A stretch of 64,000 nucleotides of DNA from Halobacillus litoralis (GCF_020524085.2 NZ_CP129016.1:2908001-2972000); one strand, 5' to 3'; positions 26,741-36,037 are shown, counted from the stretch's first letter. A program made the numbers and translations. The notes: generated from the sequence alone by a model not told the origin.

Positions 26741-29004
26741 TAAGAAGACTCCCTTCGCACCATCTGCCATGCTTTTTCTAAATCGACGAGTTCAAGTTCA
26801 TTCATGTCTTCCGCTTCATCTTCCATAATGCGAATCGCCTGGAATTGAATCGCTTCGTTCACAAGGTTATTGATGAAGCGTCCGTTCCCCCGAACTTTGT
26901 GCTCCGTGTATTTTTCTAAAAGGAATGATTCTGCCCATTCATTAAAATGATACCCGAATTGTTTTGCCTGATAGTGAGTCATGGCAATCAGCTCTTCCTC
27001 TGTATAATCCGGGAAGTGGAAATATTTCTTAAACCTCGAAGCCAACCCTGGGTTGCTCTCCACCAACTGCTCCATTTCGCGTTGATAACCAGCTAGGACA
27101 ACAACAAGGTTTTCATTGTGTTTGGTCATTTCGTCGACGAGTGTTTCAATAGCTTCCTTACCAAAATCATCTCTACCTCCGTTGTACAACGAATAGGCTT
27201 CATCAATAAACAAGACACCACCGAGAGCTTCCCGGATCTTCCGTTTTGTTTTGATGGCCGTCTGTCCTACATACCCCGCGACAAGATCGCTCCTTGAGAC
27301 GACTACGGTATGACCTCTCTTTAGCAACCCACATTCTTTCAAGACATCTGCATAGATTTCTGCAACTGTTGTCTTTCCGGTTCCGGGGTTTCCTGAGAAT
27401 ACGGAGTGTAATTGAATAGGGACGACAGGATACCCTTTCTCTTTCCTTTTTTGCTGGGCTTGAACGAAGGAAGACAGTTTTTTCACTTCTTCTTTGACAT
27501 TAGACAAACCGATCAGTTCATCCAGACGTTGCATCGGTGAACGCTCGTCTTCATCTGTTTCTTTCTCCCATGCAAGATCTTCCGTAGATATCCTCATATG
27601 ATCCAGCCAATGATGCTTATCCTGCTCTGCTTCCTTCGCTCCTTTTTGGAATATAGTCTTTAACACTAAATTCTTGACCGTGCGTGCATTACCGAATGAG
27701 TCATCCACACGCTCTTGATCAATGAGCGAAGTAAATTCGTTCAATGCAGCTCTTGTGAAAAAGAAATCATTGTCGGTGGCCGTCTGCTCAGCAATCGTCA
27801 ACAATTCATCCATGTGATAATCAGGAAGTTCAATATGATTTTGTTCAGGAAAACGACTTCTGAGGCCCGGGTTTGACCATAAAAACTGGCGCATTTCTTC
27901 TGGATAACCAGCCAGAATGACGGCGAACTTCCCTCCATATTCTTTGCTCGTCATCGCAGATACAAGGGTGTCAATGACCGCTTGTCCATAATCATTTCCT
28001 GTTTGACCTTCCCTTTTCAGGCTGTATGCTTCGTCGATGAACAAAACACCACCGATCGCTTGTTTGACGTAGTTCATCGTATTCTCTTCACTTTGGCCTA
28101 AATAAGATCCGACAAGGTGAGACCGATTCACTTCCACCACTTCTTTTGTATCCAGTATTCCAAGCTCATGGTAAATATTAGCAAGTAGCCGGGCAATGGT
28201 TGTTTTTCCCGTTCCGGGATTTCCAGTAATGATCATATGTAACCCGGGTTCATCTACCATGGAAAAACCATAGTTCTTTCTTTGCTGTTGGTATCTTAAA
28301 AAGTGATAATACCGTCGAATATACGTTTTAACATCATGCAATCCTACCATTTGATCGAAGGCTTCCAATGGATTTTGAATGGATTGATCAGTTAAAAAAC
28401 TTGGCATTCGTTTGTATATCTCATCCTGATTATCCGAAAGGCGTCTTGTACGATCGTTGATTTCTTTTACAGGAACTCGAATACGTCTATTTTCAATGGA
28501 ATTGATGGCTTCTTCCAGCATCTGTTCCAAATCAGACAGTTCCTCATAGACATCCTGATACAAAGTCAAACGGCTGGAGGCGTCAATGATTGTCTTTTTG
28601 GCTAGATCATCGTCCCACTGCTCCTTTAAATCACAGACATCAGAATAAATGGCTTTCGCTTTTTTGGCTTTTGCTGAATCATGATCCGTTTCATGTAGGA
28701 TCCACTGATCAAGAGGTGTTTTTTTCAAAAGTGTATAGGCCTGCATCAACTGTTGAGACTCATACAATGCCGCTACTAAGGGGTGAGAAGGATTGAGAAC
28801 CCGTGCCTCATCAATGAACTGCTCTGCAAGAGGGTCATTCCCCGGGTGTCTTTTAATCCGATGGTAGGCTAGAGTGACATAAAGCAGAGCCTTAGCTTCT
28901 TTCTCCTGCTCCCCATCCGTTTGGTCCATATATCGTAAAGCCTCCATTTCGGAAATCGGAGGCTGTTGTTCTAAACTATTCCACTGTTTCAGTTGGTCTA
29001 ACAT
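26740..29004 (-). CDS. Tandem CbxX/SpoVK-type AAA+ ATPase with helical N-terminal domain
   Basis: About 754 residues with two complete CbxX/CfxQ AAA+ modules. Each has Walker A GNPGTGKTT (coded near 28199-28226 and 27370-27396), Walker B GGVLFIDEAYSL and an arginine-finger segment NPGLxSRF. About 210 residues of helical, TPR-like sequence precede them (TLAYHRIKRHPGND, RVLNPSHPLVAALYESQQ), an architecture reminiscent of EccA of type VII secretion but with a doubled motor. It is a second SpoVK-family protein in this window, besides the single-module SpoVK at 45611. The start is taken at the ATG 29002-29004 (AAAGGAAG eight bases upstream; an ATG six bases earlier is possible). It occupies the tlp-yneP gap, where B. 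subtilis has none. Substrate unknown. Confidence 0.88.
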   Translation of the reverse strand: MLDQLKQWNSLEQQPPISEMEALRYMDQTDGEQEKEAKALLYVTLAYHRIKRHPGNDPLAEQFIDEARVLNPSHPLVAALYESQQLMQAYTLLKKTPLDQWILHETDHDSAKAKKAKAIYSDVCDLKEQWDDDLAKKTIIDASSRLTLYQDVYEELSDLEQMLEEAINSIENRRIRVPVKEINDRTRRLSDNQDEIYKRMPSFLTDQSIQNPLEAFDQMVGLHDVKTYIRRYYHFLRYQQQRKNYGFSMVDEPGLHMIITGNPGTGKTTIARLLANIYHELGILDTKEVVEVNRSHLVGSYLGQSEENTMNYVKQAIGGVLFIDEAYSLKREGQTGNDYGQAVIDTLVSAMTSKEYGGKFAVILAGYPEEMRQFLWSNPGLRSRFPEQNHIELPDYHMDELLTIAEQTATDNDFFFTRAALNEFTSLIDQERVDDSFGNARTVKNLVLKTIFQKGAKEAEQDKHHWLDHMRISTEDLAWEKETDEDERSPMQRLDELIGLSNVKEEVKKLSSFVQAQQKRKEKGYPVVPIQLHSVFSGNPGTGKTTVAEIYADVLKECGLLKRGHTVVVSRSDLVAGYVGQTAIKTKRKIREALGGVLFIDEAYSLYNGGRDDFGKEAIETLVDEMTKHNENLVVVLAGYQREMEQLVESNPGLASRFKKYFHFPDYTEEELIAMTHYQAKQFGYHFNEWAESFLLEKYTEHKVRGNGRFINNLVNEAIQFQAIRIMEDEAEDMNELELVDLEKAWQMVRRESS

Positions 29005-29097
29005 CTTCATCACTTCCTTTTCTATCGCCGATATCCATTTTATCATAGTCAAGATTTAATGTAGATGAAGATGCCTTAAACCTATACGGAATAGAGA

Positions 29098-29126
29098 AAA
29101 AACCGCTCCTCTAAAGAGAAGCGGTT
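29098..29126 (-). terminator. Terminator after tlp
   Basis: AACCGCT (29101-29107) pairs with AGCGGTT (29120-29126), with a further internal CTCT/AGAG pairing and an A-run that becomes a T-tract on the minus strand. Confidence 0.75.
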
Positions 29127-29136
29127 GATCAGCACG

Positions 29137-29382
29137 TTAATATTGTTGATGACGGGCTTCGTCCTTGATTTCATCACGCATGGCTTCTAACGATTGGTTT
29201 CTTCGTTTATTTTTCTTTTCGATATTTCTCTTTTCTTCTTCAGATGCAAACTGCATAGCATCATGGGAAGCTTCAATGTTTTCAATTGTATCCGTGACTT
29301 TTTCTTGGAGACGATCGACGTTATCTGCTCGATTGTCAGGGTTAGGTTTCTGGTTCGCCATATGCTGTTGCTTGTGGGACAT
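29137..29382 (-). CDS. tlp: Small acid-soluble spore protein Tlp
   Basis: 81-residue Tlp-family spore protein. The family block is clear: KPNPDNRADNVDRLQEKVTDTIENI, then FASEEEKRNIEKKNKRRNQSLEAMRDEIKDEA. Highly charged and helical. The family accumulates in the forespore. The ATG (29380-29382) has AGGAGGG upstream. Its place between yneN and yneP is conserved with B. subtilis. Confidence 0.92.
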   Translation of the reverse strand: MSHKQQHMANQKPNPDNRADNVDRLQEKVTDTIENIEASHDAMQFASEEEKRNIEKKNKRRNQSLEAMRDEIKDEARHQQY

Positions 29383-29465
29383 GTTCGTTTCCCTCCTGTA
29401 AATGTCAATGGACCCTTGATGAGTCATCCTTTACTTTTCCCTGGAAGAAGACGAATTATGAATAG

Positions 29466-29490
29466 AAAAAGGAAGGAGCATGCTCCTTCC
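29466..29490 (-). terminator. Terminator after the FbpB-like gene
   Basis: GGAAGGAGCATGCTCCTTCC (29471-29490) is a perfect 20-bp palindrome followed on the minus strand by TTTTTC. Confidence 0.85.
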
Positions 29491-29526
29491 TTAATGGTTT
29501 ACACTATGTATAAAAACAAACCCCGG

Positions 29527-29670
29527 TTACGATGGGATTTGCTTCATACGCTCATTATGACGCTTCTCAATCCGTTCATCGATCTGGTCCAATAGCTTTT
29601 GATCAGCTTTGATGGAACGAATATTTTCTTTCACACGTTCTTCAAAAGATATGCTTTTATGTTTTCTCAT
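29527..29670 (-). CDS. FbpB-family small basic protein
   Basis: 47-residue basic protein reading MRKHKSISFEERVKENIRSI then KADQKLLDQIDERIEKRHNE. It matches the FbpB family pattern (MRK..SFEE.V.EN, then a DxxxL..IE.R.E.RH repeat). In B. subtilis FbpB is Fur-regulated and assists the small RNA FsrA in iron sparing. AAAGGAGAG precedes the ATG, and its own terminator follows. I found no good Fur box in the 51 bases upstream, so iron control is not shown by this sequence. Confidence 0.75.
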   Translation of the reverse strand: MRKHKSISFEERVKENIRSIKADQKLLDQIDERIEKRHNERMKQIPS

Positions 29671-29721
29671 GGATATCTCTCCTTTTATAGGTAGGATTTC
29701 CATGAATTGATTAAAATATTC

Positions 29722-30294
29722 CTATTTCAGCGCATCTTTCTTCTTTTCCATCATTTCATAGGTCATCGGACCAACGATTCTTGGCTCCTGAATGATACCA
29801 TCCGAACCTATGAAATAAGTCGTAGGGATGGATAGAATCTGGTATGTCTGATTAATTTCAAGCTCCTTGTCCAGCAGAATGGGAAATGTGTACCCTCCCT
29901 CATTGACGAAACGGTCAACATCTTCCCTCTTTTTCTCTGTGCCCGTTCCGTTAACAGCCAAAACGACTACGTCATCTCCATATTTTTCATGGAACTTCTG
30001 CATTTCAGGCATTTCTTCACGGCATGGTGGACACCACGTGGCCCAATAATTGAGGAAAACTTTTTTCCCACGATAATCAGAAAGCTTAACGGTTTCACCG
30101 TTTACCGTTTCTAGGCTGAAATCCGGGGCCTGCTCCCCTACTTGTAAGCCATCGGGGGCATTCGGTGCAACCATCCCTATTTCCTGATTTGCAGAAGATT
30201 TTTGTTGCTTCTTCTCATCTTCTTCAGAAAAGGTTGTAAAAATAACGAGACCTAAAAGTATAACCAGGAAAGCTGTTGCTAACCATTGTTTCAT
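29722..30294 (-). CDS. yneN: Thiol-disulfide oxidoreductase, ResA/YneN type
   Basis: 190-residue membrane-anchored thioredoxin-fold protein. An N-terminal hydrophobic segment (KQWLATAFLVILLGLVIFTTF) is followed by a soluble domain with the active site WATWCPPCREEMP (about residue 91) and the cis-Pro segment LSIPTTYFIG. It probably acts on the outer face of the membrane, reducing disulfides as ResA does in cytochrome c maturation; the CcdA/CcdC genes 4-6 kb away fit that theme. The ATG (30292-30294) has GGAGGC upstream, excluding a 21-residue open extension. It is adjacent to aconitase, as in B. subtilis. Confidence 0.9.
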   Translation of the reverse strand: MKQWLATAFLVILLGLVIFTTFSEEDEKKQQKSSANQEIGMVAPNAPDGLQVGEQAPDFSLETVNGETVKLSDYRGKKVFLNYWATWCPPCREEMPEMQKFHEKYGDDVVVLAVNGTGTEKKREDVDRFVNEGGYTFPILLDKELEINQTYQILSIPTTYFIGSDGIIQEPRIVGPMTYEMMEKKKDALK

Positions 30295-30423
30295 AATGAT
30301 AGCCTCCGTCCATGATCCAAACGTTACTGTTTTATGTATAAGAATAAAGAAAACCATTTATGCTTGTAAAGCTTTATCCGAAAATGTAAGAGAATCGTTA
30401 TGGATTTGTTTTGATTTTTCATT

Positions 30424-30446
30424 ATATTTCGGAGTTGCTACTAAGT
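30424..30446. repeat. Dispersed 23-bp repeat, copy 3
   Basis: Identical to the copy at 424-446 (core CGGAGTTGCTACTAAGT), in the intergenic space between yneN and citB. Function unknown. Confidence 0.7.
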
Positions 30447-30541
30447 TTTAAGAGAGAGTAATTGGGTATATAACATTGATCCATTTACCAGTTAGTTTTG
30501 TACTTGTTCAATCATTGTCCGTATCGTCTTGAGAAGAATAA

Positions 30542-30569
30542 AAAGATCGCCCATTTAAGGGCGATCTTT
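30542..30569 (-). terminator. Terminator after citB
   Basis: AAAGATCGCCC (30542-30552) pairs perfectly with GGGCGATCTTT (30559-30569). Confidence 0.92.
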
Positions 30570-30579
30570 AGAAAGAAAC

Positions 30580-33285
30580 TTAGTTCAATTTGTTACGCAG
30601 AACCATTTGTAGAATACCACCGTGGCGGTAGTAATCGACTTCCACTTCACTGTCAAAGCGGGCGATGACTTCAAATTCTTTCTTATTGCCGTCTTCATCT
30701 GTAGCAGTCACTTTGACAAGGTCACGTGGTTTAACATCTTCACCGACTTTTACATCGAAAGTTTCACGGCCTGTCAAACCAAGGGACTCGATGCTATCTT
30801 CTGGCTTAAACTGTAATGGAAGAACTCCCATCATGACAAGGTTTGAACGGTGGATACGCTCGAAGCTTTCCGCGATGACCGTCTTAATTCCAAGAAGATC
30901 CGTACCCTTGGCAGCCCAGTCACGGGAGCTTCCCATACCGTAGTCATTACCAGCAATGACCATCAATGGAGTCTGGTCTTGCTGGTACTTCATAGCCGCT
31001 GTATAGATCGGCATCACTTCTTCTGTCGGCCAGTACGTAGTGAAACCACCTTCTGTACCTGGAGCCAACTGGTTACGGATACGAATATTTGCAAACGTAC
31101 CACGCATCATAACTTCATGGTTACCTCGACGAGAGCCGTAGGAGTTGAAGTTACGTGGGCTTACGCCATTGTCTTGCAAGTACTCCCCTGCAGGCATATC
31201 TTTCGGAATCGCACCTGCTGGAGAAATGTGGTCCGTTGTTACGGAATCACCGAATTTACCGATGACGCGCATCCCTTCCAATGGTTTAACCGTTTCAGGT
31301 TCACCGGAAAGCCCTTCGAAGAACGGAGGATTCTGAATGTATGTGGATTTGTCATTCCAGTCATACAATGGTTCATCCGTTGTTTCGATTTCGTTCCATT
31401 TTTCGTTCGAGTTGAATACATTTTCATACTCTTTACGGAAAATTTCTGGAGTGACAACACGGGAAATTTCTGATTTGATCTCTTCTTGGGAAGGCCAAAT
31501 ATCATTGAAATAAACGTTGTTTCCTTCACTGTCTTTTCCAATCGGTTCATTTTTCAGATCGATATCCACAGTTCCCGCAAGTGCATAAGCGACAACTAAT
31601 GGCGGAGATGCCAGGTAGTTGGCTTTTACTAGAGGGTGGATACGTCCTTCAAAGTTACGGTTACCAGACAAGACAGAAGAAGCTGTCAAATCACTGTCAG
31701 CAATCGCTTTTTCAATTTCAGGCAGTAATGGACCTGAGTTACCGATACATGTCGTACATCCATATCCAACGAGGTTGAATCCTAGATCGTTAAGATAAGT
31801 CATCAGCCCTGAATCTTCAAGATATCGAGTAACAACCTTGGATCCCGGTGCTAATGATGTCTTCACATAGTCTGGAACCTGTAATCCTTTTTCAATCGCT
31901 TTCTTAGCGACAAGACCAGCTCCAAGCATAACGTGAGGGTTGGATGTGTTTGTACAAGAAGTGATGGCAGCAATCGCAAGAGCACCAGTCTTCATGATGG
32001 ACTTGTCGCCATTATCAAACTGCACTTCAACTTCCTTATCGAACTCCGATTTATCTAGGCCAAAACCGTGGTTGCCTGCTGGACCTGTAATTGCCTTTTC
32101 AAATGATTGCTTCATTTGAGAAAGAGGAATTAAGTCTTGAGGACGTTTTGGTCCGGACAAGTTCGGCTCCAATTCACCGAGATCGATTTCAACCAGTGAC
32201 GTAAATTCCGGATCCTCGAAGGACGGATCATACCACAGGCTGTTCTTCTTGCAGTATTCTTCTACAAGCTTAATTTGCTCTTCGCTGCGGCCTGTAAGAC
32301 GAAGGTATTCAAGAGACTCTCCATCAACCGGGAAGAAACCACATGTCGCACCATATTCAGGAGCCATGTTTGAAATCGTCGCACGATCAGCCAAAGGCAT
32401 TTCCTGCAGTCCCGGGCCGAAGAATTCAACGAATTTACCAACTACGTTTTGTTCACGCAGCTTTTGAGTGACTTTCAGTGCTAAGTCAGTAGCTGTTGTT
32501 CCTTGTGGGAAGCTACCATTCAGCTTCACCCCAATAACTTCAGGAGCTGGGAAGTAAGACGGCTGACCAAGCATTCCAGCTTCAGCTTCAATACCACCAA
32601 CACCCCAACCCAGGACACCAAGACCATTGATCATCGTAGTATGTGAGTCGGTTCCGACAAGTGTATCAGGATAAGTATCATAAGAGCCGTTCTCGTTTTC
32701 TTTCGCGTGAACGACATTTGCGATGTATTCAAGGTTTACCTGGTGAACGATACCTGTTGCAGGTGGAACTGCACGATAGTTATCGAACGCTTTTTGAGCC
32801 CAGTGCAGGAATTCATAACGCTCTTCATTTCGTTCGAATTCAAGCTCCATGTTCACATTCAAGGCATCAGGAGTACCATACTTGTCTACTTGTACAGAGT
32901 GGTCAATAACAAGATCAACAGGAACTTCCGGGTTGATTTTGTCAGGGCTTCCTCCCATATCCACCATCGCTTTTCTAAGAGATGCCAGATCGACCACGGC
33001 AGGTACGCCGGTGAAGTCTTGCAGGATAACGCGGGAAGGTTTAAACGGTACATCTTCCCCTTTTGACTTTTCAGTTCCCCAGTTTGCTAGACTCTCGACA
33101 TGATCATCACTGATGACTCGTCCGTCGTGTTGACGTAAAAGAGATTCTAGTAGGATACGGATGGAGAAAGGTAGACGGGAAATCTTACCATGTCCCGCAT
33201 CTTCTAAGGCTTTCAAATCGTAATAGTTGTACGTTTGGCCATTGAGTTCAAATTGTTTGCGAGCATTAAAAGCATTGCTAGCCAT
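30580..33285 (-). CDS. citB: Aconitate hydratase A
   Basis: 901-residue aconitase of the AcnA/IRP type that interconverts citrate and isocitrate in the TCA cycle and, in Bacillus, also binds RNA. The [4Fe-4S] cysteines are in TSCTNTSNP (about residue 440) and [13 protein letters not shown] (about 505-515); the mobile C-terminal domain has [17 protein letters not shown] with the catalytic Ser region. Length is standard. AAAAGGAA precedes the ATG. The neighbours yneN and yneK match B. subtilis. Confidence 0.97.
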   Translation of the reverse strand: MASNAFNARKQFELNGQTYNYYDLKALEDAGHGKISRLPFSIRILLESLLRQHDGRVISDDHVESLANWGTEKSKGEDVPFKPSRVILQDFTGVPAVVDLASLRKAMVDMGGSPDKINPEVPVDLVIDHSVQVDKYGTPDALNVNMELEFERNEERYEFLHWAQKAFDNYRAVPPATGIVHQVNLEYIANVVHAKENENGSYDTYPDTLVGTDSHTTMINGLGVLGWGVGGIEAEAGMLGQPSYFPAPEVIGVKLNGSFPQGTTATDLALKVTQKLREQNVVGKFVEFFGPGLQEMPLADRATISNMAPEYGATCGFFPVDGESLEYLRLTGRSEEQIKLVEEYCKKNSLWYDPSFEDPEFTSLVEIDLGELEPNLSGPKRPQDLIPLSQMKQSFEKAITGPAGNHGFGLDKSEFDKEVEVQFDNGDKSIMKTGALAIAAITSCTNTSNPHVMLGAGLVAKKAIEKGLQVPDYVKTSLAPGSKVVTRYLEDSGLMTYLNDLGFNLVGYGCTTCIGNSGPLLPEIEKAIADSDLTASSVLSGNRNFEGRIHPLVKANYLASPPLVVAYALAGTVDIDLKNEPIGKDSEGNNVYFNDIWPSQEEIKSEISRVVTPEIFRKEYENVFNSNEKWNEIETTDEPLYDWNDKSTYIQNPPFFEGLSGEPETVKPLEGMRVIGKFGDSVTTDHISPAGAIPKDMPAGEYLQDNGVSPRNFNSYGSRRGNHEVMMRGTFANIRIRNQLAPGTEGGFTTYWPTEEVMPIYTAAMKYQQDQTPLMVIAGNDYGMGSSRDWAAKGTDLLGIKTVIAESFERIHRSNLVMMGVLPLQFKPEDSIESLGLTGRETFDVKVGEDVKPRDLVKVTATDEDGNKKEFEVIARFDSEVEVDYYRHGGILQMVLRNKLN

Positions 33286-33563
33286 ATTCCTTTTACCCCC
33301 TCATCAATATTCAAATAGTGACCCTTTTTAAGGTTTCACCATTCCCCAATTTCTTACATTTGTTCCCTTTGTATAAAACAAGTTCACAAATCTGCAATCC
33401 TTATTGTAAATGAAAACGATTTATAAGTAAAATGAATGACCACAAATTTTTCTGAATTCGATAATTTTTATACAAAAGCCTACAAAAACGCATGCTTGTA
33501 TTTAAAGGACCAACCTTTTATAATGAAATTAGATAAGTCTAAGATAATGAAACAGGTGATATT

Positions 33564-33992
33564 ATGTCAGGTGGATTTGCCCTATTTATCGTCGGGTGGA
33601 TTATCATCATGGTTGGTCTGATGAGCATTGGCGGTTTTTTTATGTTCCGCAAATTCCTGAAGCGTCTTCCAAAGGAGGACGGGAAATCGATCATTGATTG
33701 GGAAGAATATTACGTGGACAAGACAAAACACATGTGGTCCTCAGAGCAAAAAGACCTACTGGAGGAGTTGATCTCTCCCGTTCCTGAACTGTTTCGGGAT
33801 GTAGCAAGACAGAAGATCGCAGGACGCATCGGAGAAATTGCCCTTCAAAAGAAGAAAAAGATAATCACACAGGAGATTTTGATTGAGGGCTACATACGTG
33901 CGACCCCAAAGCGGGACCATAAGTTTCTCGTCAAAAAGTTAGAAGAGAAAAAAATAGACATGAGCCCTTACGACCCACTTATTGAACGTTAA
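33564..33992 (+). CDS. yneK: DUF2621 membrane protein YneK
   Basis: 142-residue protein with an N-terminal transmembrane helix (FALFIVGWIIIMVGLMSIGG) and a basic soluble domain (PKEDGKSIIDWEEYYVD, then LISPVPELFRDVARQKIAGR). It matches the YneK/DUF2621 family; the role is unknown. AACAGGTG precedes the ATG. It is convergent with ccdC, and the uncorrected ccdC frame overlaps its end. Confidence 0.88.
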   Translation: MSGGFALFIVGWIIIMVGLMSIGGFFMFRKFLKRLPKEDGKSIIDWEEYYVDKTKHMWSSEQKDLLEELISPVPELFRDVARQKIAGRIGEIALQKKKKIITQEILIEGYIRATPKRDHKFLVKKLEEKKIDMSPYDPLIER

Positions 33993-34487
33993 AAAGGACC
34001 CGGCTAAAGCCAGGTCCTTTTTTAATTCCAACTTTTTTTCTAAATGTAAGTATTGTTTCAACATGGCGATCCGCCATGTCATGATCATCCCGAAAGCGAG
34101 CAAAAAGAACATTCCACTCGTCTCCCCAAGGGAAACATGCTGTCCGATCATGAGCTTGAAAACGATTCTCAAAATCAGGAGTCCAAAAAGGACAAAGACA
34201 AAGGCCCTTGATGGTTTCAAATAGATATCTCCATCCCTCACTTCAAATTTAGAAGTACGAATGAGAAAGATGGAAAAAATAACTCCAATGAGCATGGCTT
34301 CAATCACCTGGGTCCATTCTACTCGGAACACCGGAAACACAAACATAAGAGCTCCTGTGCTCATCATGAAAGGTGGCAGAATGATCTTTTTTACACTTGC
34401 CGGTTTTTTTGCCGCTCTCAATCGGACGAAAATCATCGCTGTGGCCATACCAGCAGCGACAATGGTACTTGCAATTAACCAAAACAT
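33939..34487 (-). CDS. ccdC: Cytochrome c biogenesis protein CcdC, possibly with a frameshifted end
   Basis: Membrane protein of the CcdC family with four or five hydrophobic helices; blocks KKIILPPFMMSTGALMFVFP and FSIFLIRTSKFEVRDGDIYL are characteristic. As written it is 182 residues, longer than the family (~160), and its last ~20 residues run through the terminator into the convergent yneK gene. If the A7 run at 34033-34039 (minus strand AAAAAAAG) were A6, the frame would stop at TAA just before the terminator. The extra length is therefore probably artefactual. The start ATG has only a weak GAGTG upstream. Confidence 0.82.
   Translation of the reverse strand: MFWLIASTIVAAGMATAMIFVRLRAAKKPASVKKIILPPFMMSTGALMFVFPVFRVEWTQVIEAMLIGVIFSIFLIRTSKFEVRDGDIYLKPSRAFVFVLFGLLILRIVFKLMIGQHVSLGETSGMFFLLAFGMIMTWRIAMLKQYLHLEKKLELKKDLALAGSFLTFNKWVVRAHVYFFLF
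33991..34023. terminator. Bidirectional terminator yneK/ccdC
   Basis: AAAAAGGACCCGG (33991-34003) pairs with CCAGGTCCTTTTT (34010-34022), with one C:A mismatch in the stem. The ccdC frame as written reads through it. Confidence 0.85.
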
Positions 34488-34502
34488 AACGATTCACTCT
34501 TT

Positions 34503-34721
34503 CTACTCTGTCCTTAATATCAGTTCAACACAAGATTCTAGGGCATCCAGGACACGAGTTTCACCATAATGGGGTTAGACGGTGAAGTCTTTTGTACAAC
34601 ATTGAAAGGCCGGTAAGACCATTTACTCATGCCCCCTGAGTACATGTTGTCCGTTCTCCCTTATATTCTTCAGAGTTAGATGCATGTCCATGCAATCATC
34701 TACACTCAAAACTCTAGCCAT
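34503..34721 (-). pseudogene. ccdB: Decayed CcdB (CheY-like response regulator)
   Basis: The 219 bases between mrpB and ccdC encode both ends of a CheY-like receiver with the middle missing. From ATG 34719-34721 the frame reads MARVLSVDDCMDMHLTLKNI then RENGQHVLRGHE and a stop, matching the receiver start (xVLxVDDxxFM). Downstream fragments read KDFTV-stop-P (receiver KDFIVKP lysine motif) and, in another frame, ETRVLDALESCVELILRTE ending at TAG (34503-34505). B. subtilis has ccdB (yneI) at this position between ccdA and ccdC. About 40 percent of the gene is deleted, and there is no good ribosome binding site. Confidence 0.75.
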
Positions 34722-34736
34722 GACGGGGTTTATCTT

Positions 34737-35168
34737 TTATTCCCTGTCGTAGGCAATTGTCAAAATGATCGTCATTGTCACCCCTACAACAGCTAGATAA
34801 ACACCAAGGTCGAACAAAAGGGCCGTAGCAAGTTCGGTCTTACCTAGGATTGGCAGCTGAAAGTAAGCAAACGTCTGGGTAAGGAAAGGCGCATCAAAAA
34901 GCATTCCACCAATTCCAGTTGCTGCTGCTACCATCAATCCAACAGGTATCAGAAAACGGAAATTAATCGGCAAAATCTTTTCCATTGCCTTACTTCCATA
35001 GGCCATATACATGAGGATGATTGCTGCAGCAGTCATTAAACCACCGATAAACCCTCCACCACCTGGAGCATTATGGCCAGCAAAAAATAAATAAACCGAA
35101 AACCCTAGTAGGATAAAAGCTATAAGTGTGGTTGTCGTTCTTAATATAATATCGTTGGTCTGGGTCAT
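34737..35168 (-). CDS. mrpB: Orphan Na+/H+ antiporter subunit MrpB/MnhB
   Basis: 143-residue membrane protein with four hydrophobic helices that matches the MnhB domain: VYLFFAGHNAPGGGGFIGGL (about residues 25-44), then GKTELATALLFDLGVYLAVVGV and TMTIILTIAYDRE. MrpB normally works in the seven-subunit Mrp complex; no other mrp gene is seen nearby. It lies between ccdA and the ccdB remnant, codirectional with both. ATG 35166-35168 has AAAGGAGC upstream. It may complement an Mrp complex encoded elsewhere or have its own role in Na+ or redox homeostasis (inference). Confidence 0.88.
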   Translation of the reverse strand: MTQTNDIILRTTTTLIAFILLGFSVYLFFAGHNAPGGGGFIGGLMTAAAIILMYMAYGSKAMEKILPINFRFLIPVGLMVAAATGIGGMLFDAPFLTQTFAYFQLPILGKTELATALLFDLGVYLAVVGVTMTIILTIAYDRE

Positions 35169-35232
35169 CAAAAAGCTCCTTTATTTTTTCTCTTCTATCA
35201 TCTTAATATAAATGCTCACTAAAATCCACGGC

Positions 35233-35937
35233 TTAGAACCCCTGGTGGAAATCAAAGAGCCCGGCAAGGTAGGAAGTAAGCATCGTCATCCAGTCAAAAT
35301 AAAGTGCAATTCCGACAAGAATCATAATATACCCACCTACCTTAACAATTCCCGTACTATGCCTTTTAATCCAACTCAATTTGCCAATAAAAAAGGATAA
35401 GGCCAAGAAAGGAATGGAAAAACCGAGGGAATAAGACAGCATCATGACTAAGAAAAGATCAGGAGAATCAGCAGCTAATGAAAGGACAGAAGCTAGTATA
35501 GGGCCTGTACATGGCGTCCAACCGAGTGAAAATGTAAGTCCGATAAGAAACGTACCTATGTATCCAGAGGGTCTATTCTTGAAAGTTACCTTCCTGTCTT
35601 TCATCAAGAAATCAAAGTTGAATACTCCAATAATGACAAAACCGAAGAAAATTATCAGAATGGATCCTAAACGACGTATCAAGGATTCATACTGTATAAA
35701 AAACTGGGCAAAAAACGAACCTGAGAACCCTAATATCAGAAAGATCGTCGTAAATCCTAATAAGAATAAAACCGTATGAATCAGACTTGCTCTTTTCAGC
35801 ATCCCATTGTCTTCCCTTAGTTCATGTACACTCATCCCTGTAATATAAGAGAGGAATGCAGGGTATAGAGGAAAAACACATGGGGATATAAACGATAAAA
35901 ACCCTGCTCCGAAAGCAAGGAAAAGATTCACATCCAT
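35233..35937 (-). CDS. ccdA: Cytochrome c biogenesis protein CcdA
   Basis: 234-residue membrane protein with six helices and the two redox cysteines in FISPCVFPLYPAF (residue about 20) and SLGWTPCTGPILAS (about 146). CcdA carries electrons across the membrane to ResA-type thioredoxins for cytochrome c maturation and spore cortex synthesis (StoA). The ATG is the only in-frame option, since a TGA precedes it. AAGGTG lies somewhat far upstream. Start of the ccdA-mrpB-(ccdB)-ccdC cluster. Confidence 0.95.
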   Translation of the reverse strand: MDVNLFLAFGAGFLSFISPCVFPLYPAFLSYITGMSVHELREDNGMLKRASLIHTVLFLLGFTTIFLILGFSGSFFAQFFIQYESLIRRLGSILIIFFGFVIIGVFNFDFLMKDRKVTFKNRPSGYIGTFLIGLTFSLGWTPCTGPILASVLSLAADSPDLFLVMMLSYSLGFSIPFLALSFFIGKLSWIKRHSTGIVKVGGYIMILVGIALYFDWMTMLTSYLAGLFDFHQGF

Positions 35938-36037
35938 TCAATCATCACACCTTCATTCATAGTCGCCTCCTATTGTATCAGAGCTTTACGCCTAACACGA
36001 TGTTTATCTTGTGAACATCTAAAGAAGTTCTCATAGA

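Noticed and set aside
33410..33450. cre-like (TGAAAACGATTTAT) and CodY-like sequences upstream of citB
   Set aside because: Two mismatches for cre and about five for CodY, so neither is strong enough to report as a site.
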